In this document: one piece after another, positions 8,327 to 17,212 of the stretch | How positions within the stretch are numbered: position 1 is the stretch's first letter | How the letters are laid out: each line of letters starts with the position of its first letter | DNA from: Ornithinibacillus halotolerans | Lineage (GTDB): Bacteria > Bacillota > Bacilli > Bacillales > Amphibacillaceae | Direction of reading: 5' to 3' | DNA: 64,000 nucleotides | Assembly (NCBI RefSeq): GCF_014637405.1 | Contig: NZ_BMEY01000015.1 | Span: 33,737-97,736 of the forward strand | Program-made: the position numbers and the translations under genes | Notes under the pieces: generated by a model | The model's input: only the letters and a program-made list of their open reading frames with translations | Databases searched by the model: none | What the model was told of the DNA's origin: nothing

Positions 8327-9187
8327 GTGAATAAGCAGTTTAATACGAGATCTATGATTTTCACCTTGTTTGGTGATTATATACGGCATTATGATAATGT
8401 CATTTGGATTGGAAGTTTAATACGGTTATTACAAGAATTTGGACATAATGAGCAATCGGTACGTGCTGCTATTTCAAGAATGAATAAGCAGGGATGGGTT
8501 GAATCTAATAAAATCGGAAATAAAAGTTATTATTCGTTAACAGACCGAGGAAAGGCCCGAATGGATGAAGCCTCCAAACGTATTTATAAAACCGAACATC
8601 CATCATGGGATGGAAATTGGCGCATCCTCGTCTACACCATTCCAGAGAATAAGCGTCATTTACGAGATGAATTGCGAAAAGAGCTAGTATGGAGTGGATT
8701 TGGGTTATTGTCCAATAGCTGTTGGATTACTCCAAATCCTCTTGAGGAACAAGTTAATCGGCTAATTGATAAGTATGACATTCATGAGTACATTTCCTTT
8801 TTCCAAGCTTCATATATAGGAACAAATGACCAAGAAGAACTTGTACAAAAATGTTGGAATCTAGATGAGATCAATGAAAAATATCAATTATTTATACAGG
8901 AGTACAGTCAAAAGTATGTAATTGACAAAAATAAAATGGAAAAAGGAGAACTAAGTGATGGAAGCTGTTTCGTCAAATCCGCGCTCCTCGTTCACCAATA
9001 CCGGAAATTTTTATTTATTGATCCAAACCTACCTCAGGAATTATTACCTAATATGTGGCTAGGTGATTCAGCTGCATCGTTATTCACTGATTATTATAAG
9101 ATGCTTAATGAGCCTGCTAAACGATTCTTTGAACAGGTCTATAATCAAGGAGAAGTGGAGAAGGTTATGGAAGAGATTAATAAATAA
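8327..9187 (+). CDS. paaX: PaaX-family transcriptional repressor of phenylacetate catabolism
   Basis: A 286-residue regulator. The N-terminal winged helix contains RSMIFTLFGDYIRHY and EQSVRAAISRMNKQGWV; the middle has DGNWRILVYTIPENKRHLRDELRK, the PaaX central domain; the C-terminus has the SCFVKSALLVHQYRKFLFIDPNLP motif of PaaX_C. Family members release DNA on binding phenylacetyl-CoA. I chose GTG (8327), seven bases after GAGGGAG, over a TTG one codon earlier. It is divergent from paaA, with a perfect dyad over the paaA promoter. Confidence 0.92.
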   Translation: MNKQFNTRSMIFTLFGDYIRHYDNVIWIGSLIRLLQEFGHNEQSVRAAISRMNKQGWVESNKIGNKSYYSLTDRGKARMDEASKRIYKTEHPSWDGNWRILVYTIPENKRHLRDELRKELVWSGFGLLSNSCWITPNPLEEQVNRLIDKYDIHEYISFFQASYIGTNDQEELVQKCWNLDEINEKYQLFIQEYSQKYVIDKNKMEKGELSDGSCFVKSALLVHQYRKFLFIDPNLPQELLPNMWLGDSAASLFTDYYKMLNEPAKRFFEQVYNQGEVEKVMEEINK

Positions 9188-9215
9188 CCGAAAATAAACC
9201 CTGATAATACAGCTA

Positions 9216-9249
9216 AAAAAGCTTGAGGATTCTCGCCTCAAGCTTTTTC
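9216..9249. terminator. Bidirectional terminator between paaX and the LD-carboxypeptidase gene
   Basis: Stem AAAAAGCTTGAGG / CCTCAAGCTTTTT with a 7-base loop. A and T tracts on the two sides allow it to serve both convergent genes. Confidence 0.9.
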
Positions 9250-9254
9250 AAATT

Positions 9255-10286
9255 TCATTCTACCCCACTCTCAAGTATAGAGAATGTTCTATTGTCACAA
9301 TTAATTTCTGCCATGGCACCATATGGCAAAATAAATTTCGGTTCGGTATGTCCAAAATTTAAATTATAAAGGATCGGTAAGTCCTTCAACTCATACTCTT
9401 TCATTACTTGTTGAATTACTAATTTATACTCGTCATAGTACATTTCATCCTTTGGTTTGCCAAAAATGATTCCCTTCACCTTTTGTAATATTCCTTGTGC
9501 TGCATAATTTCTTAACCAATATTTTATATATTTAGGTTCTGGCTTTTCCTCCGATGTTTCAAAGAATAGAATACTATTCTCCCAGCACTTATCTTCAGGC
9601 CAAATTTCTGTTCCTTTGGCAAACTCAAGTACTTCCATGCACCCACCAATTAAGCGTCCTTGAGCTACTCCTGAACCTTGAAGAATCTCATATCCTGTAT
9701 TCTGTTGCAAAGCTCTTCGACGATTCTTATTATCTTCTATCCACTCCAAAAACTCACTTGTCCAAGCCGGTGCTGATTGAATCTCACCAATAACTTCATT
9801 AGAAAATAGCGTTCGGTTCACCATTTCAATCGTATACGGATTCATCTCCACATTTTCTGCAAAATCCGTTAATATAGCTGGACCGTAAAAAGAAGAAACC
9901 CCTGCCTTGTAACAAAACAAATGAGATATAGTCACATCTGAATATCCCATGAATACTTTTGGATTTTCACGAATAACATCAAAATCGATGAAAGGAAGTA
10001 AACGTATACTTTCTTCTCCACCAATATTGGCAATAATCCCTTTAATATTTTTGTCCATAAATGCTGTCATTAAATCTTCTGCACGTGCCTGAGGATTTCT
10101 ATAAAGGTAGTCTCCCCCCTTCAAACTATTCGGCATAGGAGTTACTTTCAGTCCAAATACTTCTTCGAGTCTCTTTACACCTTGTTCATATCGCCACTGT
10201 AGTTCTGGTTCTCCCGCTCCTCCCCAAGAAGGGCTTACCGTAGCTATTAGATCTCCCGGTTGTAATTTTTTCGGTTTGATTAACAT
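9255..10286 (-). CDS. LD-carboxypeptidase family protein (peptidase S66, MccF-like)
   Basis: A 343-residue S66 serine peptidase-like protein. VSPSWGGAGEPE opens the N-terminal domain; MGYSDVTISHLF carries the nucleophile Ser near residue 115; LIGGCMEVLEF and GHTEPKFILPYGA hold the Glu and His of the Ser-Glu-His triad. Family members cut the L-D peptide bond of muropeptides or detoxify microcin C-like nucleotide-peptides. The length and the SPSWGG variant resemble MccF-like members more than cytosolic LdcA. I chose ATG 10286, five bases after GGGGGAG, over a GTG two codons earlier. It is a single gene ending at a shared terminator. Confidence 0.85.
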   Translation of the reverse strand: MLIKPKKLQPGDLIATVSPSWGGAGEPELQWRYEQGVKRLEEVFGLKVTPMPNSLKGGDYLYRNPQARAEDLMTAFMDKNIKGIIANIGGEESIRLLPFIDFDVIRENPKVFMGYSDVTISHLFCYKAGVSSFYGPAILTDFAENVEMNPYTIEMVNRTLFSNEVIGEIQSAPAWTSEFLEWIEDNKNRRRALQQNTGYEILQGSGVAQGRLIGGCMEVLEFAKGTEIWPEDKCWENSILFFETSEEKPEPKYIKYWLRNYAAQGILQKVKGIIFGKPKDEMYYDEYKLVIQQVMKEYELKDLPILYNLNFGHTEPKFILPYGAMAEINCDNRTFSILESGVE

Positions 10287-10389
10287 ATTCACTCCCCCTT
10301 ATTTAACATAAATATCTTTCTGTTCCTTGTAAGTCATTATCAATTACAATTATCTTCTAAAATTCAGTAATATATCTAAACTATTCACA

Positions 10390-11367
10390 TTACGGTAATT
10401 TATTACCCCGTGAAGCTACGTAAAGAGAATACCATTCTTCACGAGTCATAAGTTCAGCCTGTCGAATAGCATCTTGGCATTTCGTTATTCTTTCCGGATT
10501 TGTTGTTCCGATGACTGGTTGAATCATTGCCGGATGGCGCATAAGCCACGCAAGGACAATTGCTTCTTTAGAAGTATCTTTTTCTAATGCTAATTTCTCG
10601 ACCAATTTTATCGTAGCGAGCTCAGATTCTGATGGATTGTCTAACGAACGACCAGAATAAATCCCGTTTGCTAAAGGAGCCCAAGCTTGTAACTGGATAT
10701 TAGTTAAACGACAATATTCTATCATTCCTTCTGGAAAATTTACATCTATTCCTTCCTTCTGATTTACTAATACACCTTCCTCTATCCAATCTTTTTCCTT
10801 TAAACTCATATTCAATTGATTTATCACCATAGGTTCGGAGCAGTAAGCATTCAATATTTTGATTTGAGAAGCATTCATATTAGAAACACCGAAGTGACGG
10901 ACTTTCCCTGAAGTCCTCAATAATTCAAATGCCTCTGCTATTTCTTCTGGTTCCATTAGCGGATCTGGACGATGTAGCAAGAGAATATCTAAATAATCGG
11001 TATTTAATCTATCTAATATCCCATCCACCGAGTTAAGTATATGGTCTTTTGATAGATCATACCGACCCGGATTCTTGCCATCAGCAAATCGAATACCACA
11101 TTTCGATTGAAGAACGATGTTTTCTCTGAGTTCTGGGCGCGACTGTAGGATTTCGCCAAATACTTTTTCTGCTTTTCCTTTTCTATAGATGTCGGCATGA
11201 TCAAACATTGTAATTCCGTTAGATAATGCTACGTCAATTGCCTTTTCTGTGTTTAGTACATCCTCTTTGGTGTAGGGAGTATTATCCCAACTTCCCCCGA
11301 AACCCATACAACCTAAGATGAGGCGGCTCGTAGTTATCCCCTTTTTCTCAATTGGCATTACTTTCAT
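10390..11367 (-). CDS. Aldo/keto reductase (YcsN-like)
   Basis: A 325-residue NADPH-dependent aldo/keto reductase. Seen: LGCMGFGGSW at the N-terminus, the catalytic tetrad context FDHADIYRKGKAEKVFGEIL with Asp and Tyr, the Lys in LQSKCGIR, and the His in LLLHRPDPLMEP. VSNMNASQI and the C-terminal IGTTNPERI form the NADPH site. The substrate is unknown. It stands alone, with RBS AGGAGG; about 100 bp separate it from the LD-carboxypeptidase gene downstream. Confidence 0.87.
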   Translation of the reverse strand: MKVMPIEKKGITTSRLILGCMGFGGSWDNTPYTKEDVLNTEKAIDVALSNGITMFDHADIYRKGKAEKVFGEILQSRPELRENIVLQSKCGIRFADGKNPGRYDLSKDHILNSVDGILDRLNTDYLDILLLHRPDPLMEPEEIAEAFELLRTSGKVRHFGVSNMNASQIKILNAYCSEPMVINQLNMSLKEKDWIEEGVLVNQKEGIDVNFPEGMIEYCRLTNIQLQAWAPLANGIYSGRSLDNPSESELATIKLVEKLALEKDTSKEAIVLAWLMRHPAMIQPVIGTTNPERITKCQDAIRQAELMTREEWYSLYVASRGNKLP

Positions 11368-11423
11368 ATCATTTCCTCCTGATGATTTTACTCTTTAGAT
11401 TTCTGATTCCATCGTTTCATATT

Positions 11424-11455
11424 AAAAAACCATTGTCCATGAAAACAATGGTTTC
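11424..11455 (-). terminator. Terminator after the PaaI-like thioesterase gene
   Basis: On the minus strand, AAACCATTGT and ACAATGGTTT form a stem followed by a run of T. It lies just past the stop at 11468. Confidence 0.85.
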
Positions 11456-11467
11456 TACAAACCTTCA

Positions 11468-11884
11468 TTATTTTTGCTGAATAAGTAGAGAGGAAACACA
11501 TGTAGCAATCTTTTTCTCATTTTGAACTAATTCAGCCACAACATAAGCCAATGTCCTTCCCAACTTTTCCACTTTAGCAATTACTTCGATCTCTCCTTCA
11601 AAGGCTGGGCGGTGGAAGGTTGTATCTAAATCAATGGATACAAACCCTTGATTCTCTGTTAATTTCGAGGCAATAGCATAAGCCATTAATATATCTGCGG
11701 CAGAGGAAATAAAGCCTCCCATGACCACTCCTAAACCATTTATGAATTTCTGATCAACATCCCATATCCCTTTTGCTACTCCATCTTGGGCTTCATTAAC
11801 TGTCACTTGCATCGTCGTATCACACGGAGGTGGAGTTAGCCCATGAGAGGCAACTTGTTGTAAATCTGTAATTGAATATTTCAT
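11468..11884 (-). CDS. PaaI-family hotdog thioesterase
   Basis: A 138-residue single hotdog-fold protein. GVVMGGFISSAADILMAYA matches the active-site helix of PaaI-type thioesterases (an Asp here, GG in place of HGG), and SIDLDTTFHRPAFEGEIEV the following strands. In phenylacetate degraders PaaI hydrolyses dead-end hydroxylated phenylacetyl-CoA and frees CoA. Here it lies about 3.5 kb from the paa operon and is transcribed away from the ferredoxin reductase gene. A role in the pathway is likely but not proven; a general acyl-CoA thioesterase is the alternative. Confidence 0.78.
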   Translation of the reverse strand: MKYSITDLQQVASHGLTPPPCDTTMQVTVNEAQDGVAKGIWDVDQKFINGLGVVMGGFISSAADILMAYAIASKLTENQGFVSIDLDTTFHRPAFEGEIEVIAKVEKLGRTLAYVVAELVQNEKKIATCVSSLLIQQK

Positions 11885-12210
11885 AAAATCCTACCCCTTC
11901 CATAATTTAAACAACCGTCAATTATACGTTAGTAAAATAATACGTTTATAAATAAAAGAAGTCAATATTATCATAAATTTGATAATTAATCGTTTATTCA
12001 ATTATTAACTAAATACACCTAAAATCCCGTGTTTTTTCATGAAAATGTAGGAGAAGATCGCACTATTGTTTCACTTTTTTAAATAATATTGACTTTTTTA
12101 CACAATATTTTTATTATTTATATAACAATATTTTATTAACCGTATTATTTACGTTATATTGTTATGCTGATTATTAATTTTCTCATTATAAGATTAAAGG
12201 AGACCTACAG
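11885..12210. promoter_or_regulatory. Divergent AT-rich promoter region, thioesterase / ferredoxin-NADP reductase
   Basis: No gene in this 326-bp gap. Plus-strand promoter TTGACT (12089-12094), 17-bp spacer, TATTAT (12112-12117) reads to the reductase gene. Just downstream is the inverted pair TAACAATAT (12123-12131) and ATATTGTTA (12156-12164). ACGTTATA at 12151-12158 repeats part of the paaA dyad, so shared control by PaaX is possible but weakly supported. Confidence 0.6.
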
Positions 12211-13209
12211 ATGAAAAATAGTGAAATATCAGATATTACGATAATAGGTGCTGGTCCAGTTGGCTTATTTACGGCGTTTTATGCAGGTATGCGGGAAGCG
12301 TCTGTCAAGATTATTGATAGTATGCAAGAGGTCGGAGGGCAACTTGCCGCATTATACCCTGATAAATATATTTATGATGTCGCCGGCTTTCCAGGAGTAA
12401 AAGCAAGGGATTTAGTAGCAGAACTTCATAAACAAGCATTAACATTTTCCCCTACCATTTGTTTAGATGAACAAGTTCAAAATATTATACAGTTGGACGA
12501 TGGAACTTTTGAAATTCACACATCTAAGAATATTCATTTTACTAAAAGTATTATTATTTCTGCCGGAGCTGGGGCTTTTGAGCCGAGAAGGTTAAAGCTT
12601 GATGAGGCAGTTGAATTTGAAAATCGAACCCTCCACTACTTTGTGAAAGATCTTAACCACTTTGACGGAAAACAAGTTCTTATTTGCGGCGGTGGAGATT
12701 CAGCTGTTGATTGGGCACTTGCACTAGAAGATATTGCAAGTGAAGTAACACTTATTCATCGAAGAGATGCTTTTCGTGCCCATGAGCATAGCTTAACCCT
12801 GCTTAAATCCTCTTCTGTTACTATTCGAACACCATTTGAATTGAAGGAGCTTATCGGAACTAATGGAGTCATCGAACAAGCTGTCATTCAAAAGGTTAAA
12901 AGTGTAGACACGGAGATCTATTCCATTGATGAGGTTATTGTTAATTATGGTTTTATTACCAATATCGGACCTATTAAATCTTGGGGACTTAACACGACGA
13001 AAAACGCAATTATCGTAAATGGAAAGATGGAAACCAATATACCTGGAATTTATGCCGCAGGGGACATTTGTGCATATGAAGGGAAACCAAAACTAATTGC
13101 AACTGGATTTGGAGAAGCAACTATTGCCGTTAACCACGCAAAATCATTCCTAGATCCAAAAGCAAAACTCAGTGTACATAGTACGCATTTGTTTGCGGAA
13201 CCAAAGTAA
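12211..13209 (+). CDS. Ferredoxin--NADP(+) reductase, thioredoxin-reductase type (YumC-like)
   Basis: A 332-residue FAD/NADPH flavoprotein. IIGAGPVGLFTAFYAG is the FAD-binding motif near residue 10; LICGGGDSAVDWAL near 158 is the NADPH site; PGIYAAGDICAYEGKPK is the C-terminal FAD contact. The redox CxxC of thioredoxin reductase is missing, which marks the FNR-2 type. Such enzymes pass electrons from NADPH to ferredoxin or flavodoxin. Because no paaE reductase is visible in the paa operon, this enzyme is a candidate electron source for PaaABC. It is also a general housekeeping enzyme in Bacillus, so the link is only inferred. Confidence 0.9.
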   Translation: MKNSEISDITIIGAGPVGLFTAFYAGMREASVKIIDSMQEVGGQLAALYPDKYIYDVAGFPGVKARDLVAELHKQALTFSPTICLDEQVQNIIQLDDGTFEIHTSKNIHFTKSIIISAGAGAFEPRRLKLDEAVEFENRTLHYFVKDLNHFDGKQVLICGGGDSAVDWALALEDIASEVTLIHRRDAFRAHEHSLTLLKSSSVTIRTPFELKELIGTNGVIEQAVIQKVKSVDTEIYSIDEVIVNYGFITNIGPIKSWGLNTTKNAIIVNGKMETNIPGIYAAGDICAYEGKPKLIATGFGEATIAVNHAKSFLDPKAKLSVHSTHLFAEPK

Positions 13210-13257
13210 AAAAACGACCCGTATATAGAGGTTTTTAGTCCTCCATACACGGGTCGC
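13208..13257. terminator. Bidirectional terminator between ferredoxin reductase and the racemase operon
   Basis: CGACCCGTATATAGAGG pairs imperfectly with CCTCCATACACGGGTCG. An A-run on the left becomes a strong T-run when read on the minus strand, so it mainly ends the minus-strand operon. Confidence 0.87.
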
Positions 13258-13266
13258 ATCCTTCAT

Positions 13267-13467
13267 TTAGCAGCGACTAGTATTTACTTCATACCATTCT
13301 TTCTGAGTAGAATCAGATGGTCCAGCAATTTTTTTGAACTTTGCTTTAGGTATTTTTACTTTTAAATAATTCGCTTCTTCTTTTGATAGCCTAAGTTCAC
13401 GTACACCTCTACCATCTTTAAAAGATTCGAGTAAGAATTCATCAAATGCCTCTTTATTGGAAACCAT
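13267..13467 (-). CDS. 66-residue hypothetical protein, last gene of the racemase/ligase operon
   Basis: A small, soluble, charged protein beginning MVSNKEAFDEFLLESFKDG and ending WYEVNTSRC. It has a strong ribosome site (AAGGAGGGA) seven bases before the ATG and starts 12 bases after the racemase stop, so it is very likely translated. No membrane segment, signal peptide or known motif is visible. The LSKEEANYLK stretch looks helical. I do not recognise it. Linkage to D-aspartate metabolism is by position only. Confidence 0.7.
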   Translation of the reverse strand: MVSNKEAFDEFLLESFKDGRGVRELRLSKEEANYLKVKIPKAKFKKIAGPSDSTQKEWYEVNTSRC

Positions 13468-13479
13468 GAATCTCCCTCC

Positions 13480-14211
13480 TTACTCTTGATTTAACATGAT
13501 CACATTCTGTTTAACTTCTTTCCCAGAAAGAATAATGGATTGATTGACAAGAACTTGCATTGCATCCACACAATAATCCTGTAACTGATTAGATATAGGA
13601 ATACAAGAAAGTTCTGTACAGCCAAGAATAACACAATCGCAGTTTTCTGTTTCTGTCATATTGATAATAATTTGTTCAAATCCAGCTACATCAACCGGTA
13701 TATCCGCTTTAAAATCATAAATAGTACGCATCACTTTTTCTTGGGAATGCACATCTGGGATATGTGCCTCCATATTATATTTATGACAAACACGCTGATA
13801 TATACCACTATTTACCGTACCGTCTGTTGCTAAGATGCCAATTTTTATTGCTTGTCCGAATTTGTTTCGAATATGCTTTACTGTCTCTTCAATCATATGA
13901 ATAATATTAATCGTTGTCATCGATTGCATCTCATCGTAGAAGTAATGGGATGTATTACAAGGAATAGCGATATTTTCAATGCCAGCCGCTTCAAATATTT
14001 CAAAATCTTTCTTAACAGCTTCCAAAAACGGTTCCTTGTTATCTTCTAAAATAGCCCTTGTCCGATCAGGAATTGTGGCATGGTTAAGAATAACCATGTC
14101 AATATGATCTTGATCTTTATGAGCGACTGTATTCTCGATTACCTTCTCAAAAAACAATGAGGTTGCCGCTGGTCCCATTCCGCCTAAAACGCCTAATTTC
14201 TTCTGTTCCAT
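13480..14211 (-). CDS. Aspartate/glutamate racemase family protein (probable aspartate racemase)
   Basis: A 243-residue cofactor-independent racemase. It begins GVLGGMGPAATSLFFEKV, the hallmark of the aspartate racemase branch. Both catalytic cysteines are present: IAIPCNTSHYF near residue 85 and VILGCTELSC near 195. It interconverts L- and D-aspartate (or glutamate). The neighbours are a MurE-like ligase and an ATP-grasp ligase transcribed in the same direction, which suggests that the D-amino acid feeds an amide-bond-forming step, perhaps a D-Asp cross-bridge in the wall. It may instead support D-Asp catabolism. Confidence 0.88.
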   Translation of the reverse strand: MEQKKLGVLGGMGPAATSLFFEKVIENTVAHKDQDHIDMVILNHATIPDRTRAILEDNKEPFLEAVKKDFEIFEAAGIENIAIPCNTSHYFYDEMQSMTTINIIHMIEETVKHIRNKFGQAIKIGILATDGTVNSGIYQRVCHKYNMEAHIPDVHSQEKVMRTIYDFKADIPVDVAGFEQIIINMTETENCDCVILGCTELSCIPISNQLQDYCVDAMQVLVNQSIILSGKEVKQNVIMLNQE

Positions 14212-14248
14212 TCTTCCACCCGCTTCTCTACCTTGCTGTTACTTTAGG

Positions 14249-15742
14249 CTATTTTACCTCTACATTTTCTTTATCTAATGCTTCAAGAGCAATTCCAGCA
14301 CCATAGTCCATACCTTGGCATCCTGCAAGTAGGACAAGGTCACCTTTTGTTGTATGTGTTAATGCTTCATGAATAGCATCTGGCAATTCATTATATAAAT
14401 CTACACGAATGCCTGCCTTATCCATTACTTCTTGAAAAGCACTAACCTCTTCATCGGTTACTTCATCCTTTGATGTTGTATGTGATACACTTCGAGTTGC
14501 TATTACTTCCTTAATCTTAAGTTTTTCTGCCCACTTTACAATCACTTCTGCATTTTCGCGATTGATTGTAGCACCTCTTTGCCCTCTAATTGCATATACT
14601 AGGTGTAGGTTTTCATAATCCATAAAATCTAATGTCTGTAATGTCACATTGATATTTCCAGGATTGGCAAAGTGATCATCAACAACTTTTATTTCATCTT
14701 CATGAATGAACTCAAATCGTCTTGGCACACCAGAAAATTCTTTTAATGTTTCTTGAATCGTAGTTACTCTTACCCCACTTAATAAAGCAATAGTAATTGC
14801 AACCATTGCATTGTATACAGAGTGCAGACCAGGTACAGCTAACTCAACCTTAAATTCACTTGGCTCGTACTTAATACCACTCGCTTCAAATGGCTTTAAG
14901 ATTTCGACTGTAAATTTCCCTCTTCCAGTTGATAAGTCTAAATCTTTACAATGAAGATAGCCATTGTTGTTCGTTAGTCCAAAAGATATGACTTTTGCCT
15001 CTGTTTGGTCAACTAATGAAGCAGAATATTTATCATCTAAATTTAACACTGCGTAAGCATCTGGTGAGGCATTACGAATTAAGCTTGATTTCACCTCAAA
15101 ATACCTTTCAAACGTACCGTGCATTTCCATATGTTCTTTACTCATATTGTTCAGTGAAACAATGTCGTACTCGACACCTTCAACACGATGTAATTCTAAG
15201 GCAGCCGATGACACTTCCATCGTTACATGCGTTACATCATTTTCAACCATATCGTTTAGATATTTTTGTAAATCCAATGACTCTGGCGTCGTTAATTCAG
15301 CAGGAATAGATGTATCGCCATTTTTCACGACAACCGTTCCAATAAGTCCTGTTCTGCGACCCTCTTTTTCCAAAATAGCATTCGTCATATATGAGGTTGT
15401 TGTTTTTCCATTAGTCGCGGTAATCCCGATCATTGTCATTTTTGACGAAGGATTTTTATATAATTGTGAACCTAATTTCGCTAGTGCAATTCGGCTATCA
15501 GAAACAACATATTGTGGAATATGTAAATCTGCTTGATAGTCTTCTACTACTGCAGCAACTGCTCCACGTTGTATGGCATCAGGTAAATATTTGTGTCCGT
15601 CTGTTTTATAACCTTTCACACAAACAAATAAGTCTCCTTTTTCCACCTTTTGGGAATGATAAGAGACACTATTAATCTCTACATCCAACACTTCTGTACT
15701 ATTCGTTACATCTAACACTTCTAACAACTGTTTCAACTGCAT
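14249..15742 (-). CDS. MurE-like Mur ligase (UDP-MurNAc-tripeptide synthetase paralogue)
   Basis: A 497-residue Mur ligase. The N-terminal domain has GDLFVCVKGYKTDGHKYLPDA; the central ATPase has GITATNGKTTTSYM near residue 110; the catalytic-site segments TTPESLDLQKYL and MEVSSAALELHRV match MurE. The C-terminal domain is unusual. VDDHFANPGNI replaces the VDYAHTP-type segment, and the DNPR motif that binds meso-diaminopimelate is absent: the equivalent stretch reads ATRSVSHTTSKDE. It therefore probably adds something other than diaminopimelate, or has a separate role. RBS AGGAGG overlaps the end of the ATP-grasp gene. It is unclear whether this is the only MurE of the cell. Confidence 0.85.
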   Translation of the reverse strand: MQLKQLLEVLDVTNSTEVLDVEINSVSYHSQKVEKGDLFVCVKGYKTDGHKYLPDAIQRGAVAAVVEDYQADLHIPQYVVSDSRIALAKLGSQLYKNPSSKMTMIGITATNGKTTTSYMTNAILEKEGRRTGLIGTVVVKNGDTSIPAELTTPESLDLQKYLNDMVENDVTHVTMEVSSAALELHRVEGVEYDIVSLNNMSKEHMEMHGTFERYFEVKSSLIRNASPDAYAVLNLDDKYSASLVDQTEAKVISFGLTNNNGYLHCKDLDLSTGRGKFTVEILKPFEASGIKYEPSEFKVELAVPGLHSVYNAMVAITIALLSGVRVTTIQETLKEFSGVPRRFEFIHEDEIKVVDDHFANPGNINVTLQTLDFMDYENLHLVYAIRGQRGATINRENAEVIVKWAEKLKIKEVIATRSVSHTTSKDEVTDEEVSAFQEVMDKAGIRVDLYNELPDAIHEALTHTTKGDLVLLAGCQGMDYGAGIALEALDKENVEVK

Positions 15743-15754
15743 CCAACATACCTC

Positions 15755-16939
15755 CTAGCCTCTTTTACGGCCTCCTAATAACTTTCCAACTCGATGTTTA
15801 GTAAAAGCAATTGCTGGTTTTGGATCACGAATGCTCCAAATTGCATATGCTTTTGGACGAAATAGTGACTTAACCACTTCACCTATTTTCAATTGTCCTG
15901 TTTGCACATATCCTTTAACTGCTAGTAAATCTTCATAACCATACCAAAAGGCACGATTCGTAGTTTCTGTTACAGCTTTAGGTTCAAGTGGTTCTCCTAT
16001 CATCTCTCGATACGTAATATAAGGGAAATTTAAGCCAACTTTATATAATAAATGGTTAAAGTTTGTAATTCGGGCATTTATTTCAATTAAATAGAACTCG
16101 CCGGTTTCTTCATCTTTTTTAAACTCTATCTCTGCAAAGCCTTTATAATTTATCCCTTCTAAAAAGTTCGAACCAATCTCAAATAGTTTGGGGGTATACT
16201 TCTGAATCGTATAAACAGATGCCCCGAAATTAATTGGGTATTGGCGAAGCTTTTGACATGTAGTCCAGTGGGTCACTTTAGATTCTTGATTTAAATACGC
16301 GTCGAACGTATACATATGATCATCAAATCCAGGGATAATTCGTTGAACAAATACTTCCAAGTTTGCTTGTTTCGCCTGTTCTAATGCCTCTTCTAATTCC
16401 TGCATATTATAAACTTTAAAAATCTTTTTACGGAACACTCTAACAAAGGTTGGCGAATCAAAAGGTTTTACTAAACAAGGAAATTTAATCTCTTCTTCCA
16501 CCCTTTGTTTGAAGTTTGGCTCATGAATTCGAACGGTCTCCGGTACACGTACACCATGTTTCACTGCTAGCTCATGTAATGTATCTTTATTCATTACTTT
16601 CGTAGCTAAACCTTGTTCGGTTTGTGGAATTAAATAATATTTCTTTATTTCATGTAAATGAGCATCAATTACCTCCAGATATGTATCATGGCATGGTATT
16701 AATACTGGTTTTTTCTCTTGCTTTTTAGCATAATCAATTAATGCCTCAATAAACTTTTCCGTCTCTTTTTGATAATGAGGTACAATTATTTTCTCATTAC
16801 AATATTTTGAAGCCGCTCCATACCGATCCTCTTCTGAATAATCCATTGCTACTGTATGGACACCCTCTTTTCCAAGGCTTCGGATGGCACTTAATCCTAT
16901 ATAATAGTTATTACCTAATATAACTGCTTTATGACTCAT
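15755..16939 (-). CDS. ATP-grasp carboxylate-amine ligase, candidate D-aspartate ligase
   Basis: A 394-residue ATP-grasp protein. AVILGNNYYIGLSAIRSLG opens the pre-ATP-grasp domain, FPCLVKPFDSPTF holds the ATP-binding lysine, and EFYLIEINARITNFNHLL the Mg-binding E-x-N. It resembles amide-forming ligases of the D-aspartate ligase (Asl) group. I start at ATG 16939, with AGGAG eight bases upstream; a TTG eleven codons earlier has no ribosome site. Next in the operon are the MurE-like ligase and aspartate racemase, which favours D-Asp as substrate. A capsule- or peptide-forming ligase is the alternative. Confidence 0.78.
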   Translation of the reverse strand: MSHKAVILGNNYYIGLSAIRSLGKEGVHTVAMDYSEEDRYGAASKYCNEKIIVPHYQKETEKFIEALIDYAKKQEKKPVLIPCHDTYLEVIDAHLHEIKKYYLIPQTEQGLATKVMNKDTLHELAVKHGVRVPETVRIHEPNFKQRVEEEIKFPCLVKPFDSPTFVRVFRKKIFKVYNMQELEEALEQAKQANLEVFVQRIIPGFDDHMYTFDAYLNQESKVTHWTTCQKLRQYPINFGASVYTIQKYTPKLFEIGSNFLEGINYKGFAEIEFKKDEETGEFYLIEINARITNFNHLLYKVGLNFPYITYREMIGEPLEPKAVTETTNRAFWYGYEDLLAVKGYVQTGQLKIGEVVKSLFRPKAYAIWSIRDPKPAIAFTKHRVGKLLGGRKRG

Positions 16940-17212
16940 ATTCGTTTCTCCTATATGGGTTATTCCTATCAAATTAACACAAATGCATTTAGCATTAGTT
17001 GTTTCCTTACTTTATTATATTCTTCATTATACCTATCTACAAATTAAAGCTCAATAAGACATTGTTAGGGATTTTAATTAACAAATAAACTATTCGTTCT
17101 TTTGCAAAAATTAATAAGAATAGCCACAAAAGTATGATATATTGTATATATAGTAATATTTACCTAAATTAATTGATCAATCATTAGAAGAGATAGAGGG
17201 GAATTGTAGTCA

